This document shows, piece after piece, positions 46,998 to 56,084 of a stretch of 64,000 nt of DNA. The notes beneath the pieces are model-generated. The model did no database searches. It was not told the DNA's origin and saw only the letters and a list, made by a program, of their open reading frames with translations. The stretch is from Tenacibaculum sp. Bg11-29 (GTDB lineage Bacteria > Bacteroidota > Bacteroidia > Flavobacteriales > Flavobacteriaceae). Made by a program: the position numbers and the translations under genes. Location of the stretch: the NCBI RefSeq assembly GCF_002836595.1, contig NZ_PJBB01000003.1, positions 1,363,001 through 1,427,000 of the forward strand, read 5' to 3'. The number at the start of each line of letters is the position of its first letter. Positions within the stretch are counted from its first letter, which is position 1.

Positions 46998-48212
46998 TTA
47001 AATGAGATGTCTTTGTAAAACACCAACTTCTAGCATGCATGATTTCATTGTTTTATATGTTCTTTCAATGTCGTTATCTAAACCAATAGAAAAACGAATT
47101 AAGCCATTGGTTAACCCCATTTCTGTTTGTTCATCTTCAGGTATCTCAGATGAAGTTGAAGTTCCAGGGGCAGAGAATAACGTTTTGTAAAACCCTAAAC
47201 TAACGGCTAAATATCCTACATTTTTTTCTTGTAGTAATTCCATTAACTTATTAGCTTTATTTAAAGAGCCTGCATCAATAGTTAATATCCCTCCAAAACC
47301 ATATTCATGATTCATTACCGATTTATAAATTTCATGAGATGGGTGCGATGCTAGCCCTGGGTATACTATTTTTAATCCGTCAGATTCAAATTTTTCAGCT
47401 AAAAAAGCAGCATTTTTACTATGTTGTTTTATTCGAATATGCAAGGTTCTCATGTTTTTTAAGATAGAAGAAGAACGTAAAGAATCCATAGAAGAGCCTA
47501 ATAACATACTAGCTCCATCAATCACACTTTTTTGGGAGTTTATAAAGTCAGCACTAGCACAAACAACGCCTCCCATAGTATCGGAAGAACCATTAATAAA
47601 TTTGGTTAAACTATGAATTACAATATCTGCTCCTAACTTTACTGGAGAAATTGATAAAGGCGAAAAAGTATTGTCAACCACTAATTTTAAAGAATATTTT
47701 TTAGCTAAAGCAGCTAATCCTTTTATGTCAGCTACTTCTAATAATGGATTACTAACGGTTTCACAATAAATCATTTTCGTGTTTTTAGTAATTGCAGCTT
47801 CTACAGTATCTAGTTTTGTAATATTAACAAAAGATGTTTGTAGCCCCATTTTTGGAGTAAAGTTTTTTAAAAAAGCATAAGTACCTCCGTAAATAGTTCT
47901 ACTAGATACAATATGATCACCAGCGCCACAAATTTGCAATATAGTTGCTGTAATTGCCCCCATACCAGTACCTGAAACATTCGCTGTCTCTGTACCTTCC
48001 ATAGCGGCTAAAGCTTCACTTAAATATAAATTTGAAGGTGATGTGTGACGGGAGTATAAATAACAACCATCGGTATTTCCTTCAAAAGTATCAAACATCG
48101 TTTTTGCCTTTATAAAAGTATAGGTAGAAGAATCTGAAATAGAAGGGTTAACTCCTCCGAATTCTCCAAAATATTGTAAATCTTGAATGTCGTTAGCTGG
48201 TTTAAAGTCCAT
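46998..48212 (-). CDS. PLP-dependent Cys/Met metabolism enzyme (gamma-lyase/synthase type)
   Basis: The 404-residue protein is a fold-type I PLP enzyme of the Cys/Met metabolism family: SRHTSPSNLYLSEALAAMEG near the N-terminus, SGTGMGAITATI for the phosphate loop, D180 in VVDNTFSP to bind the pyridine nitrogen, and lysine K204 in IHSLTKFINGSSD for the Schiff base. It could be methionine gamma-lyase, cystathionine gamma-lyase or a synthase. The motifs do not decide which. A divergent Lrp/AsnC gene lies 160 bases away, so it is probably controlled by amino-acid levels. Confidence 0.85.
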   Translation of the reverse strand: MDFKPANDIQDLQYFGEFGGVNPSISDSSTYTFIKAKTMFDTFEGNTDGCYLYSRHTSPSNLYLSEALAAMEGTETANVSGTGMGAITATILQICGAGDHIVSSRTIYGGTYAFLKNFTPKMGLQTSFVNITKLDTVEAAITKNTKMIYCETVSNPLLEVADIKGLAALAKKYSLKLVVDNTFSPLSISPVKLGADIVIHSLTKFINGSSDTMGGVVCASADFINSQKSVIDGASMLLGSSMDSLRSSSILKNMRTLHIRIKQHSKNAAFLAEKFESDGLKIVYPGLASHPSHEIYKSVMNHEYGFGGILTIDAGSLNKANKLMELLQEKNVGYLAVSLGFYKTLFSAPGTSTSSEIPEDEQTEMGLTNGLIRFSIGLDNDIERTYKTMKSCMLEVGVLQRHLI

Positions 48213-48260
48213 AATAAAAATGTTTTAATTTGTAACAATAAAGCACTTGTTTTTTTAATT

Positions 48261-48314
48261 ATAAATCAAATTAAATATTAATTTGTAGATTAATTTTCTT
48301 TAAATTTGATTTAT
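48261..48314. promoter_or_regulatory. Paired inverted repeats between the PLP enzyme and Lrp regulator genes
   Basis: CAAATTAA and TTAATTTG form a dyad at 48267-48285. In addition, ATAAATCAAATTAAA (48261-48275) is nearly the reverse complement of TTTAAATTTGATTTAT (48299-48314). AT-rich dyads of this kind between divergent genes fit Lrp/AsnC binding, so this is a candidate operator for both genes. Confidence 0.5.
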
Positions 48315-48372
48315 TATAGTTTTTATAATTGTAATTAAGCTATTTATGTTTAATAAAGTGTAAAATTTTCAG

Positions 48373-48831
48373 ATGAAATTAGATAAGATTGATAAAAAAC
48401 TTTTGGGATTGCTTCAAAAAGATAGTAAACAAACAACAAAACAACTGTCTTTACATTTAGGTTTGTCGGTAACAGCTGTTTATGAGCGTGTTAAAAAATT
48501 AGAAAGAGAGAAAGTAATAACAGAATATGTAGCGTTACTAAATAAAAATAAAATTGATAAATCTTTTTTGGTATTCTGTCATATAAAATTAGAAAAACAC
48601 ACCAAAGAATATATTGTAGTTTTTGAAAGAGAAATTAATAAGTTAGAAGAAGTAACGGAATGTTTTCATGTAAGTGGAGATTATGATTATATATTAAAAA
48701 TATATGTGAAAGATATGGATGAATATCGTGAATTTATGGTGAATAAATTAACGGCGCTAAAGCATATTGGAAGTACTCATAGTACTTTTACTATAGGAGA
48801 GGTTAAGAATTCAAATGTAATAGCTTTATAA
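48373..48831 (+). CDS. Lrp/AsnC family transcriptional regulator
   Basis: The 152-residue protein has the N-terminal winged helix of the family (KLDKIDKKLLGLLQKDSKQT, LSLHLGLSVTAVYERVKKLE) and the RAM effector-binding domain (TECFHVSGDYDYILKIYVKD). It is divergent from a PLP enzyme of amino-acid metabolism. In such pairs the regulator commonly controls its neighbour in response to an amino acid. It ends in a strong hairpin terminator. Confidence 0.93.
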   Translation: MKLDKIDKKLLGLLQKDSKQTTKQLSLHLGLSVTAVYERVKKLEREKVITEYVALLNKNKIDKSFLVFCHIKLEKHTKEYIVVFEREINKLEEVTECFHVSGDYDYILKIYVKDMDEYREFMVNKLTALKHIGSTHSTFTIGEVKNSNVIAL

Positions 48832-48864
48832 AAAATGAGCAATTTGTTTAATTGCTCATTTTTT
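48831..48864 (+). terminator. Terminator of the Lrp/AsnC gene
   Basis: AAAAATGAGCAATT and AATTGCTCATTTTT pair over 14 bases around a 5-base loop, starting at the stop codon and ending in T residues. It can also serve the convergent gene. Confidence 0.88.
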
Positions 48865-48889
48865 AAATATCAATAAAAGTGTCTTGAGA

Positions 48890-50854
48890 TTATTTTTTTA
48901 TTAATACAATTTTTTCAGTTTGTTTTTTTACCAGTTGGCCGTAAAATTCTTTTAAAACAGTGTAATATTCAGGAGTAATTATATTTGTGTTTATTTGTAA
49001 TACAGCTGAAAGTTTAATTTTATTTCTTTTAATAGTAATTTGATGTTTAAAAACACCCATATTTTCTGGTAAGCCAATAGCTATATCTTCTGGAAAAGAT
49101 TCTACAGTGTAGTTTTCAGGAATAGAAATTACAACTGAAAAAGTATCTTTCCATGGCATTCCGTAATCTACAGGAAAATTTCTATCTTTTGATTTAAAAG
49201 GATTCTCTTTTGTAGCGAGAAAGAAAAGAGGAGAGAAATATAACTTATTGTTTATATCTTCAATGAAATCATCTCCAGTAAATTTTAAGGTTTGTAATAT
49301 GGGTTTAGATAACTTCTCTTTATTTAATAGTTTGAAATCTTCGATTTCTACATTATATTGTTCTTCTAAAGAAGTGATAATATCTTCTTCTTTTTTAATA
49401 TTATTTTCCTTACGATAAAATAATGCAGAATGCCCAGTAAATGTTTTTCTTAGTAATCCCTCAGCGGTACCAGTCTCGTCTAGATTTATATATAAAGTGT
49501 TATTTTCTTTTGCATGGCTTAAAGGTATTAGATTTACTGTTTTTGAAGCACCGTTTTTTAATATTTCTCTACCATTCCAGTTTAATGTTCTGTATGGAAG
49601 TGTATTAGGGAGAGAGTATTTTTCTGTAGCATCTAATAAAATATATTTTCCATTTGAAAGATTTACTTTTGATATAACGTAATTATAGCCTTCTCTTGTT
49701 GGAAATAAAGGAGTTCCGTTGTTTTTAGTACTAACTAGAACAGGGTTTGCATCTATTCCAGCAAAACGTAACATTGAAGTAAGCATAAGGTTTATTTCGG
49801 CAGAATTACCAACTCCATCTTTATAAGCTTTTTTTACACCTTCGTTAGTGTATTTACTGTAGTATTCGTTCCATTTTACTTTCGATTTTACAAAATTTAA
49901 TATAGTTTCTGTTTTTTCAAAATCATTTTTTTTTGATTCTAGGAGGGCTGTTAAGCTTTTTGCGTAGTACTTACTTTTTTTAAGTTCATTACCAAAACTT
50001 GATGATGTATAAATTGTTTTACAAACACCTTCCCAATTAGTCGAATAATTTTTATACATAGAGTTTGGGAAGTTAGTAGCAGAGAGTTCAAATTGAATAC
50101 CACCGATATAGTTATCTATGTTTCCTGAAAAGGGTTCGTTTTCTTTTATGTGAGGAATATTATTGTGTGTGAAAGAATATTTTGTAGAGGTGTAGTCTAC
50201 ATAGTTATTTTGACCAAAGTTAACCTGACCTCTCTCTGAAGATTCTTTTAAAGGTATGCTGTAATAACCTTTCGATCGTTTATTAAAAATAAAATATTCC
50301 GGAATTTCTATTTTATAAGTTAATTGCTTGACAGGGATGTTATATTGAAAATTTAATGTTTCAATGTTATAATATGGTGATGTTAAAGTATATTCTATGT
50401 CAATAACAGTTCCCTTTTTTATATTCGGGAGTGTAAGTTTTTTTTGACTCCTGAACTTATTTATTTGTTCATCGAATATTTCTTTTTTTAATAATTTTTG
50501 TTTTACAATTTTTCCATTTTCAATATTAAAAGTATATGCTTTAATAGAATTTATCTTTTCTTTATCTCCAGATTTAGGTTTATAATAAGTTATCTTTTTG
50601 TTAGCGTATTTAAAACCTTCTTTCGTGTATATTTTTATTCTTTCGTGGTAATCGGTAACGACTTTAAAGCCATTTTGAACATCATATCTAAAATAAGTTC
50701 TTCTTTTTTTTAAAAGATAAGCAGCATCAACAGTAGAATCTAAAGGGTGAAATTTTTCTTCAAGTTCGGATTTTGATACTTTGCCAAATTTTATTTCTTG
50801 GGCATTAATTTTCACTAAAAAAAGTAGTGTAATAATGAGGTTAATGATTTTCAT
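48890..50854 (-). CDS. Secreted DUF3857/transglutaminase-like protein, active-site Cys replaced
   Basis: A signal peptide (MKIINLIITLLFLVKINAQ) precedes a DUF3857 domain (about residues 60-200). A transglutaminase-like domain follows (KSKVKWNEYYSKYTNEGV), then a beta-sandwich. In the transglutaminase motif the expected Gly-x-Cys reads GVGNSAEINLML, so Ser stands in place of the catalytic Cys. The protein is probably a binding or structural relative rather than an enzyme. It lies 6 bases downstream of a paralogue that keeps the Cys. Confidence 0.85.
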   Translation of the reverse strand: MKIINLIITLLFLVKINAQEIKFGKVSKSELEEKFHPLDSTVDAAYLLKKRRTYFRYDVQNGFKVVTDYHERIKIYTKEGFKYANKKITYYKPKSGDKEKINSIKAYTFNIENGKIVKQKLLKKEIFDEQINKFRSQKKLTLPNIKKGTVIDIEYTLTSPYYNIETLNFQYNIPVKQLTYKIEIPEYFIFNKRSKGYYSIPLKESSERGQVNFGQNNYVDYTSTKYSFTHNNIPHIKENEPFSGNIDNYIGGIQFELSATNFPNSMYKNYSTNWEGVCKTIYTSSSFGNELKKSKYYAKSLTALLESKKNDFEKTETILNFVKSKVKWNEYYSKYTNEGVKKAYKDGVGNSAEINLMLTSMLRFAGIDANPVLVSTKNNGTPLFPTREGYNYVISKVNLSNGKYILLDATEKYSLPNTLPYRTLNWNGREILKNGASKTVNLIPLSHAKENNTLYINLDETGTAEGLLRKTFTGHSALFYRKENNIKKEEDIITSLEEQYNVEIEDFKLLNKEKLSKPILQTLKFTGDDFIEDINNKLYFSPLFFLATKENPFKSKDRNFPVDYGMPWKDTFSVVISIPENYTVESFPEDIAIGLPENMGVFKHQITIKRNKIKLSAVLQINTNIITPEYYTVLKEFYGQLVKKQTEKIVLIKK

Positions 50855-50860
50855 AGCATT

Positions 50861-52768
50861 TTATTTTTTATTCAATTCGGTTCTAATATTATCGTATTTA
50901 GCAACTGTTTTTCTAAACTTTCTGTAGGCTTTATAATCTTCTTTTGAATGTATTCCTTTCTTTAAAGAAAACTCTCTGTTGTATTGAAAAGAAGAATCAT
51001 CTAATTTTTTAAAAGCGATCTTATAGCTTCCAAACTTATTAGAAATACTTTTGTCTTGTGGTAAACTTAAAAAGGTAAACCCTTCTGGTATTTTAAAAAT
51101 AAATGTATCGTTATCTGTAAACGCTCCTTTAATAGCTAATTTCCGTTGTCTATTTCTATACCTTTTAGGAATGCTTGTAATTCTATTAAAAACATTCAGT
51201 TTAAATAAATAACTGCTATCTTTAACTGTTGCAAAATTTTTAATTTTCACATCAATTTTTTCAATAAATTCAACTTTTTCTTTATTGTTTTCAAGTACTA
51301 CGTTTTCAACTTCTAAGTTGTTATTGTAATCCCAAACGTTTGATTTGTAATATTTATCAAGTTCTTTTTTAGTGTAATTTTTAATATGGTATTTTTCTCC
51401 ATATTGGGTTCCATATGATTTTCTTGTTAAAGTAGCATTAGTATTTCCATTAGCAAGTAACTTAATTGTTGCGCTAATGGATTGATTATTATTTGTGTAA
51501 GCTGGTGTTCTTTTAATTATTCCTCCATTTGGAGTAATAACCAGAACATCTCTAGCGTCAGTAGAGCTACCTAAAAAACCAAAAGGAGCAGTTTGACTAG
51601 TGCATTCCAACCAAATATCATTTCCTTCATTAGGAAGATTTAAAATCATATGATTACCTTGAAGAGCAGTGAAATTTTTATCAATATTTTTATTGTTACC
51701 AGCATATACAATTGTGTGGTATGATTTAACACCAACAGCATCTAAAAGAGCTTTTGTGTAGTTTGTAAGACCTTTACAGTCACCGTAACTAACATTGTCA
51801 ACTTTGCTAGCAGCTATTGGTTGCCAACCACCTATATCAACTTGAACACTAATATATCTGGTTTTATTCTGTACATATTCATAAATTATCTTTGCTTTTT
51901 CAACTGAAGTGCTTGTGTTTTTAACTAAGTTTTTAACTTTAGCAACAGTATTAGGAGATAGTTGATTCTGATTTTTTATTAATTTAGAATACATCCAACC
52001 TCCAAACTCACTCCAATCTTTTGCAATACCTTTAACTCCTTTTAAACTAAATTGGTTTAAAGAAATTGAAAGATTAGGCAAAAAATCATCACGGCTAACA
52101 GTATTTTTTTCGTGTTTAATAGCTTTCTGATTTGTTAAAGAATATCTTAAACTATTTTCATTGGAAGATTTTTCAATAGTATACCCATTAAGGTTTTTTT
52201 CTCTTTTTCTATAAGAGATTTTTAAAGGGTTATTTATATTGTAAATACTTTTTTCAATACCTATATTATAATTTTCAATAGGAAACCATTTAGGGATGAA
52301 TCCGGTAGAAGAATTTTTATACTCAGATTCTAAAACCACAGTGTAGGGGTAAGAAGTAGGTGTATACTCTAAAAATTTTACTCTAGAATCAGAATATAAA
52401 GTACCTCCGTCTATAGCGCTTATATCTTTAAATTCGTTTTTAGAATATTTCTTTATTTTATTACCTAAAGCATCATATATAGTTGCCGTTAACTTTATGA
52501 TTTTTGTATCGTTACTATAATTTTTATAAGCATCGACATGTGTTTTTCCAAGTTTATCTAATACCGTTATTATTCTTTTTTCTGTAACTACCATTTTATC
52601 TGATGCCAAAATATTAATAGAAACTTCGTTATGCCTAATTATAGCATTAGCATTTTCTTTTAATTCTTTAGGTATAAATAAAGAAGATAAATTATTGTTT
52701 TTTTGAGCTACTATATTGGCACAAAAGAATAGTACTATTAATAAAATAGCAGGAGTAATTTTTTTCAT
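50861..52768 (-). CDS. Secreted DUF3857/transglutaminase-like protein
   Basis: The 635-residue protein has a signal peptide (MKKITPAILLIVLFFCANIVA), DUF3857 domain, and a transglutaminase domain with an intact triad candidate: Cys in NVSYGDCKGLTNY, His in LQGNHMILNL, and Asp/Glu in EGNDIWLECT. The C-terminal part is a beta-sandwich. It likely acts in the periplasm or at the outer membrane. The following gene is a diverged paralogue in the same transcript. Confidence 0.87.
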   Translation of the reverse strand: MKKITPAILLIVLFFCANIVAQKNNNLSSLFIPKELKENANAIIRHNEVSINILASDKMVVTEKRIITVLDKLGKTHVDAYKNYSNDTKIIKLTATIYDALGNKIKKYSKNEFKDISAIDGGTLYSDSRVKFLEYTPTSYPYTVVLESEYKNSSTGFIPKWFPIENYNIGIEKSIYNINNPLKISYRKREKNLNGYTIEKSSNENSLRYSLTNQKAIKHEKNTVSRDDFLPNLSISLNQFSLKGVKGIAKDWSEFGGWMYSKLIKNQNQLSPNTVAKVKNLVKNTSTSVEKAKIIYEYVQNKTRYISVQVDIGGWQPIAASKVDNVSYGDCKGLTNYTKALLDAVGVKSYHTIVYAGNNKNIDKNFTALQGNHMILNLPNEGNDIWLECTSQTAPFGFLGSSTDARDVLVITPNGGIIKRTPAYTNNNQSISATIKLLANGNTNATLTRKSYGTQYGEKYHIKNYTKKELDKYYKSNVWDYNNNLEVENVVLENNKEKVEFIEKIDVKIKNFATVKDSSYLFKLNVFNRITSIPKRYRNRQRKLAIKGAFTDNDTFIFKIPEGFTFLSLPQDKSISNKFGSYKIAFKKLDDSSFQYNREFSLKKGIHSKEDYKAYRKFRKTVAKYDNIRTELNKK

Positions 52769-52829
52769 ACAAGCAAATTTTTCTTTTCAGCAAAAGAAAG
52801 AAAAAAAAGGTATATGAGAAAATTTATCC

Positions 52830-53930
52830 TTATAAAATCTCTTGTTGATTTTTAAAAAAGCTATCTGCTTGACTTTTTAGTAGGTTACGAGCTATTTTTT
52901 GTTTGTAGTTGTATAGTTCTTCTTCAGTTTTTAAATCAGAATAAATTTTATTGTTTATATCAACATCTGTTTGTAAAATTGCTTCACGCTGATGTACTTG
53001 TTGTTGAATCCATGTTTTTATAATTGACTCTTGATTTTCTAATTTAAAATCATATTCACTTTTCGAACTGATTAATTTAGAGAAAATAGGAGCCGTTTCA
53101 ATTGCTAAGAATAACAAGAAAATAAAGAACGAAGGTAACCATGGTAATGTATTTAAGGCATTAATTCTAGCCATTAAACCATCAAAATTTGAAATAACAG
53201 GCTGTGTTTTGGCTTCTGTTAATTTTTGCTTTTCAATTAAATCAGCAATAGCATTTTCCTTTAGCGTAATTTTTTCTGTAGTTGTTTTTTTAAATTGATT
53301 AAAATCTGCGAGGGAGGCATCATGTTTGGCTCTTTTTTCTTTATAAACAGGCCCTTTACCTAGTCGTTTGGTGCCTTTTCTACCTTCAGCTTCTGCAATA
53401 TATGTTTCGTAGAGTTTGTTGGTCTCGTTTTCTTTAGCAGTTATTTCATCTTTTAAGGTTGAAATCTCTGAGGTTAATTTTGTTAATTCTGGGGTAAATT
53501 GCTGAGCTATTTGTGTTTTATTATCAAGTGTCATTTGGTTTTTCTCAGTTAACAATACTTGATTTATTTCCTTTTCAAAAATCTTTAATTCCAATGGTTT
53601 TGATATCACCACGGCAATAATAAAGGCTAAAATTAATCGAGGAACAACTTGTGCTATTTCTTGTCGTTTTGAAGCCTTTTTTTTAATGGTAGAAACAATA
53701 AATCTATCTAGGTTAAATATTAAAAGTCCCCAGATAAAGCCAAAAAAGATAGAAGTGTATATATTATCAAAAACAGTATATAAAGCATAGCTACAAGCAA
53801 TGGTAGCCATCAATGCAGTAAAAAATATTGTAGCACCTATACCTGCGTATTTATTTTGTTCACCGTTAGAGCAATCTTTAATTAATACCAAGTCTACTCC
53901 AGAACAAATGAGAAAAAATTGTTTTAACAT
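52830..53930 (-). CDS. DUF4407 membrane protein with long coiled coil
   Basis: The 366-residue protein has N-terminal paired membrane segments (YAGIGATIFFTALMATIACS and SIFFGFIWGLLIFNLDRFIV), a third around LILAFIIAVVISKPLELK, a long coiled coil (about residues 120-235) and a fourth membrane segment (LPSFFIFLLFLAIETAPIFS). This is the DUF4407 layout. The function of the family is unknown. It lies upstream of the DUF3857 pair on the same strand. Confidence 0.88.
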   Translation of the reverse strand: MLKQFFLICSGVDLVLIKDCSNGEQNKYAGIGATIFFTALMATIACSYALYTVFDNIYTSIFFGFIWGLLIFNLDRFIVSTIKKKASKRQEIAQVVPRLILAFIIAVVISKPLELKIFEKEINQVLLTEKNQMTLDNKTQIAQQFTPELTKLTSEISTLKDEITAKENETNKLYETYIAEAEGRKGTKRLGKGPVYKEKRAKHDASLADFNQFKKTTTEKITLKENAIADLIEKQKLTEAKTQPVISNFDGLMARINALNTLPWLPSFFIFLLFLAIETAPIFSKLISSKSEYDFKLENQESIIKTWIQQQVHQREAILQTDVDINNKIYSDLKTEEELYNYKQKIARNLLKSQADSFFKNQQEIL

Positions 53931-54108
53931 ACAACCGATTATATGTAGTAAGAACGAATTTATTAGGAAAATGTTACAAAAAAAGCCTCAATTAAGAAGC
54001 TTTTAACAAAAATATAGGTTTTTAAAAATATTTTTAGTGAATGAGAATCTGTGTAAGTTGGTTCTTTTTTAATATAAAAAGAGGCTGATTGTTAATGGCT
54101 ATTATGCC

Positions 54109-54322
54109 TTATTTTTTATAATCTTTAGATGTAAGTTTAATTACTTCTTTATTCGTGTTAAGTTGGGTTAGCACACTTAGCTCTTTTTCTTTTTCCGCTA
54201 TTCTTAGAATTTTTTTATAGCCAACTTTTTTATCATTGTAATAATAAGTAGCATTAGGGTATTTTAAAACTAAATCAAAAGCACAAACAGCGTGAGGAGG
54301 AGAGGTGTTCTTAACTTTTTAT
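54109..54322 (-). pseudogene. 3' remnant of an unidentified gene
   Basis: The minus strand encodes about 68 residues without a start codon: a stop, then KVKNTSPPHAVCAFDLVLKY, PNATYYYNDKKVGYKKILRI, and AEKEKELSVLTQLNTN to the stop at 54109. The composition is protein-like, so this seems to be the tail of a deleted gene. I cannot name the family. Confidence 0.4.
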
Positions 54323-54387
54323 TAACGGCGTTTCTAAATTATTGAATCTCAATTCTACAAGTGTAGAGCATTGTGGGTGGGTGAAAA

Positions 54388-54418
54388 AAATAGCCTTGAA
54401 GTTGAATCAAGGCTATTT
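54388..54418. terminator. Terminator of the M20 peptidase gene
   Basis: AAATAGCCTTGA and TCAAGGCTATTT form a perfect 12-bp stem with a 7-base loop, 20 bases beyond the stop codon of the minus-strand gene. Confidence 0.82.
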
Positions 54419-54438
54419 AATATTATTAAAAAAGTGTA

Positions 54439-55827
54439 TTATTTTGATAACTCAGTAAAATATTTATAAAAATGAGGAATTGTTTCAATTCCTTTTAAAT
54501 AATTCCAAACCCCAAAATGTTCGTTAGGTGAGTGAATGGCATCAGAATCTAATCCGAATCCCATTAATATAACTTTACTTTTTAATTCTTTTTCAAACAA
54601 AGCAACAATAGGAATACTTCCTCCACTTCTTTGTGGTATTGGTGTTTTACCAAAAGTATCTTGATATGCTTTACTTGCAGCTTTGTAACCTATATTGTCT
54701 ATTGGTGTAACATAACCTTGTCCGCCGTGATGTGGAGTTACCTTTACAGTAACACCCTTTGGAGCGATACTTTCGAAGTGATTTTTAAATAAATCGGTAA
54801 TATCATGACAATCTTGATTTGGAACCAAACGCATTGAAATTTTAGCATATGCTTTAGAAGCAATTACAGTTTTAGCACCTTCACCAGTATAGCCACCCCA
54901 AATTCCGTTTACATCTAAAGTAGGTCTAATAGCGTTACGTTCGTTTGTTGTGTATCCTGCTTCACCATAAACTGAGTTTATATCTAATGCTTTTTCATAA
55001 TTTTCTAAAGAAAAAGGTGCTTTTGCCATTTCAGCTCTTTCCTCTAAAGATAATTCTTCTACATTATCGTAAAAACCAGGAATGGTAATATGATTGTTTT
55101 CATCATGTAATGAGGCAATCATTTTTGTTAATACATTAATAGGGTTTGCAACAGCACCACCATATAAACCAGAGTGTAAATCTCTATTTGGGCCGGTAAC
55201 CTCAACCTCAACATAACTTAAGCCTCTTAAACCTGTTGTAATAGATGGAATGTCGTTTGCAATCATTCCTGTATCAGAAATTAAAATAACATCATTGGCT
55301 AATTTTTCTATGTTTCTAGGTACAAACCAACTTAGACTTTCAGATCCAACTTCTTCTTCACCCTCAATCATAAATTTCACATTACAAGGTAGGTTTCCTG
55401 TAGCGGTCATATATTCCATGGCCTTTACATGCATGTACATTTGCCCTTTATCATCACAAGCACCACGCGCAAAAATTGCACCTTCAGGATGAACTTCTGT
55501 TTTTTTAATTACAGGTTCAAAAGGAGGAGAAGTCCATAATTCAATCGGGTCAGCAGGTTGTACATCGTAATGTCCATACACTAAAACGGTTGGTAGGTTA
55601 GGATCTATTATTTTTTCTCCATAAACAATAGGGTATCCAGGAGTTTCACAAATCTCTACTTTATCGCAGCCTGCTTTTTCTAAACTATTTTTAACAGCAT
55701 CGGCAGTATTTAATACATCTTTTTTGTAGGCAGCATCTGCACTTACAGAAGGTATTTTTAATAATTCGACAAGCTCGTTTATAAATCTATCTTTATGTTG
55801 CGCAATATATTCTTGAACGTCTTTCAT
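54439..55827 (-). CDS. M20 family dipeptidase
   Basis: The chosen start (55827, MKDVQEYIAQHKDRFINELV) gives the standard N-terminus. A frame open 29 codons further upstream has a hydrophobic lead that runs through the promoter. The 462-residue enzyme has the two-zinc M20 site: VLVYGHYDVQPAD (His and Asp), GACDDKGQM (bridging Asp), EGEEEVGSES (Glu pair) and DSDAIHSPNEHFGV (His). It most resembles cytoplasmic dipeptidases that trim short peptides. A promoter element lies 21 bases upstream. Confidence 0.93.
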   Translation of the reverse strand: MKDVQEYIAQHKDRFINELVELLKIPSVSADAAYKKDVLNTADAVKNSLEKAGCDKVEICETPGYPIVYGEKIIDPNLPTVLVYGHYDVQPADPIELWTSPPFEPVIKKTEVHPEGAIFARGACDDKGQMYMHVKAMEYMTATGNLPCNVKFMIEGEEEVGSESLSWFVPRNIEKLANDVILISDTGMIANDIPSITTGLRGLSYVEVEVTGPNRDLHSGLYGGAVANPINVLTKMIASLHDENNHITIPGFYDNVEELSLEERAEMAKAPFSLENYEKALDINSVYGEAGYTTNERNAIRPTLDVNGIWGGYTGEGAKTVIASKAYAKISMRLVPNQDCHDITDLFKNHFESIAPKGVTVKVTPHHGGQGYVTPIDNIGYKAASKAYQDTFGKTPIPQRSGGSIPIVALFEKELKSKVILMGFGLDSDAIHSPNEHFGVWNYLKGIETIPHFYKYFTELSK

Positions 55828-55848
55828 GTATAGTATATTAATGTGCAT

Positions 55849-55856
55849 CAAAAATA
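55849..55856 (-). promoter_or_regulatory. -7 promoter element for the M20 peptidase gene
   Basis: On the minus strand this reads TATTTTTG, an exact TAnnTTTG match, 21 bases ahead of the chosen start codon. This position supports the shorter start of the gene. Confidence 0.5.
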
Positions 55857-55877
55857 ATAAAAAAAATATGCTTCTTC

Positions 55878-55907
55878 TTTGTAGTTTGTAAGTATTGTTT
55901 ATATTTG
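55878..55907 (+). promoter_or_regulatory. Promoter of tRNA-Leu (TTTG-N18-TATATTTG)
   Basis: A TTTG at 55878-55881 and the exact -7 element TATATTTG at 55900-55907 are 18 bases apart, close to the Bacteroidota consensus. The tRNA starts 22 bases after the element. Confidence 0.7.
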
Positions 55908-55928
55908 CAGCCACAATTAAATTTGTAT

Positions 55929-56010
55929 GCGGGTGTGGTGGAATTGGTAGACACGCTAGACTTAGGATCTAGTGCCGCAAGGTGTGAGAGTTCGAGTCTC
56001 TTTGCCCGTA
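55929..56010 (+). tRNA. tRNA-Leu (anticodon UAG)
   Basis: The 82-base gene folds as a class II tRNA. The acceptor stem starts GCGGGTG, the D loop has GGAATTGGTAGAC, the anticodon arm CTAGA-CTTAGGA-TCTAG shows anticodon TAG (reads CUA and other CUN codons), a short variable arm follows, and the T arm contains GTTCGAGTC. CCA is not encoded. It is followed by a strong terminator. Confidence 0.97.
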
Positions 56011-56025
56011 CAATTTTTAAATAGC

Positions 56026-56058
56026 AAAACCTTAACTAGTAATTAGTTAAGGTTTTTT
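56026..56058. terminator. Terminator after tRNA-Leu
   Basis: AAAACCTTAACTA and TAGTTAAGGTTTT form a perfect 13-bp stem with a 5-base loop and a T run. It begins 16 bases after the tRNA and can also end the convergent SDR transcript. Confidence 0.85.
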
Positions 56059-56084
56059 GTTGTTTGTAAAAAAGGGTGTTTTTA

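Larger units (their letters stand above)
53931..54438. other. Intergenic region with a gene remnant and a terminator
   Basis: This 508-bp gap contains the truncated frame at 54109-54322 and the hairpin at 54388-54418, listed separately. Otherwise I see AT-rich sequence only. Confidence 0.4.

Noticed and set aside
55828..55914. Longer N-terminus with a signal-peptide-like stretch for the M20 peptidase
   Set aside because: The added codons run through a -7 promoter element and the family N-terminus is at 55827.
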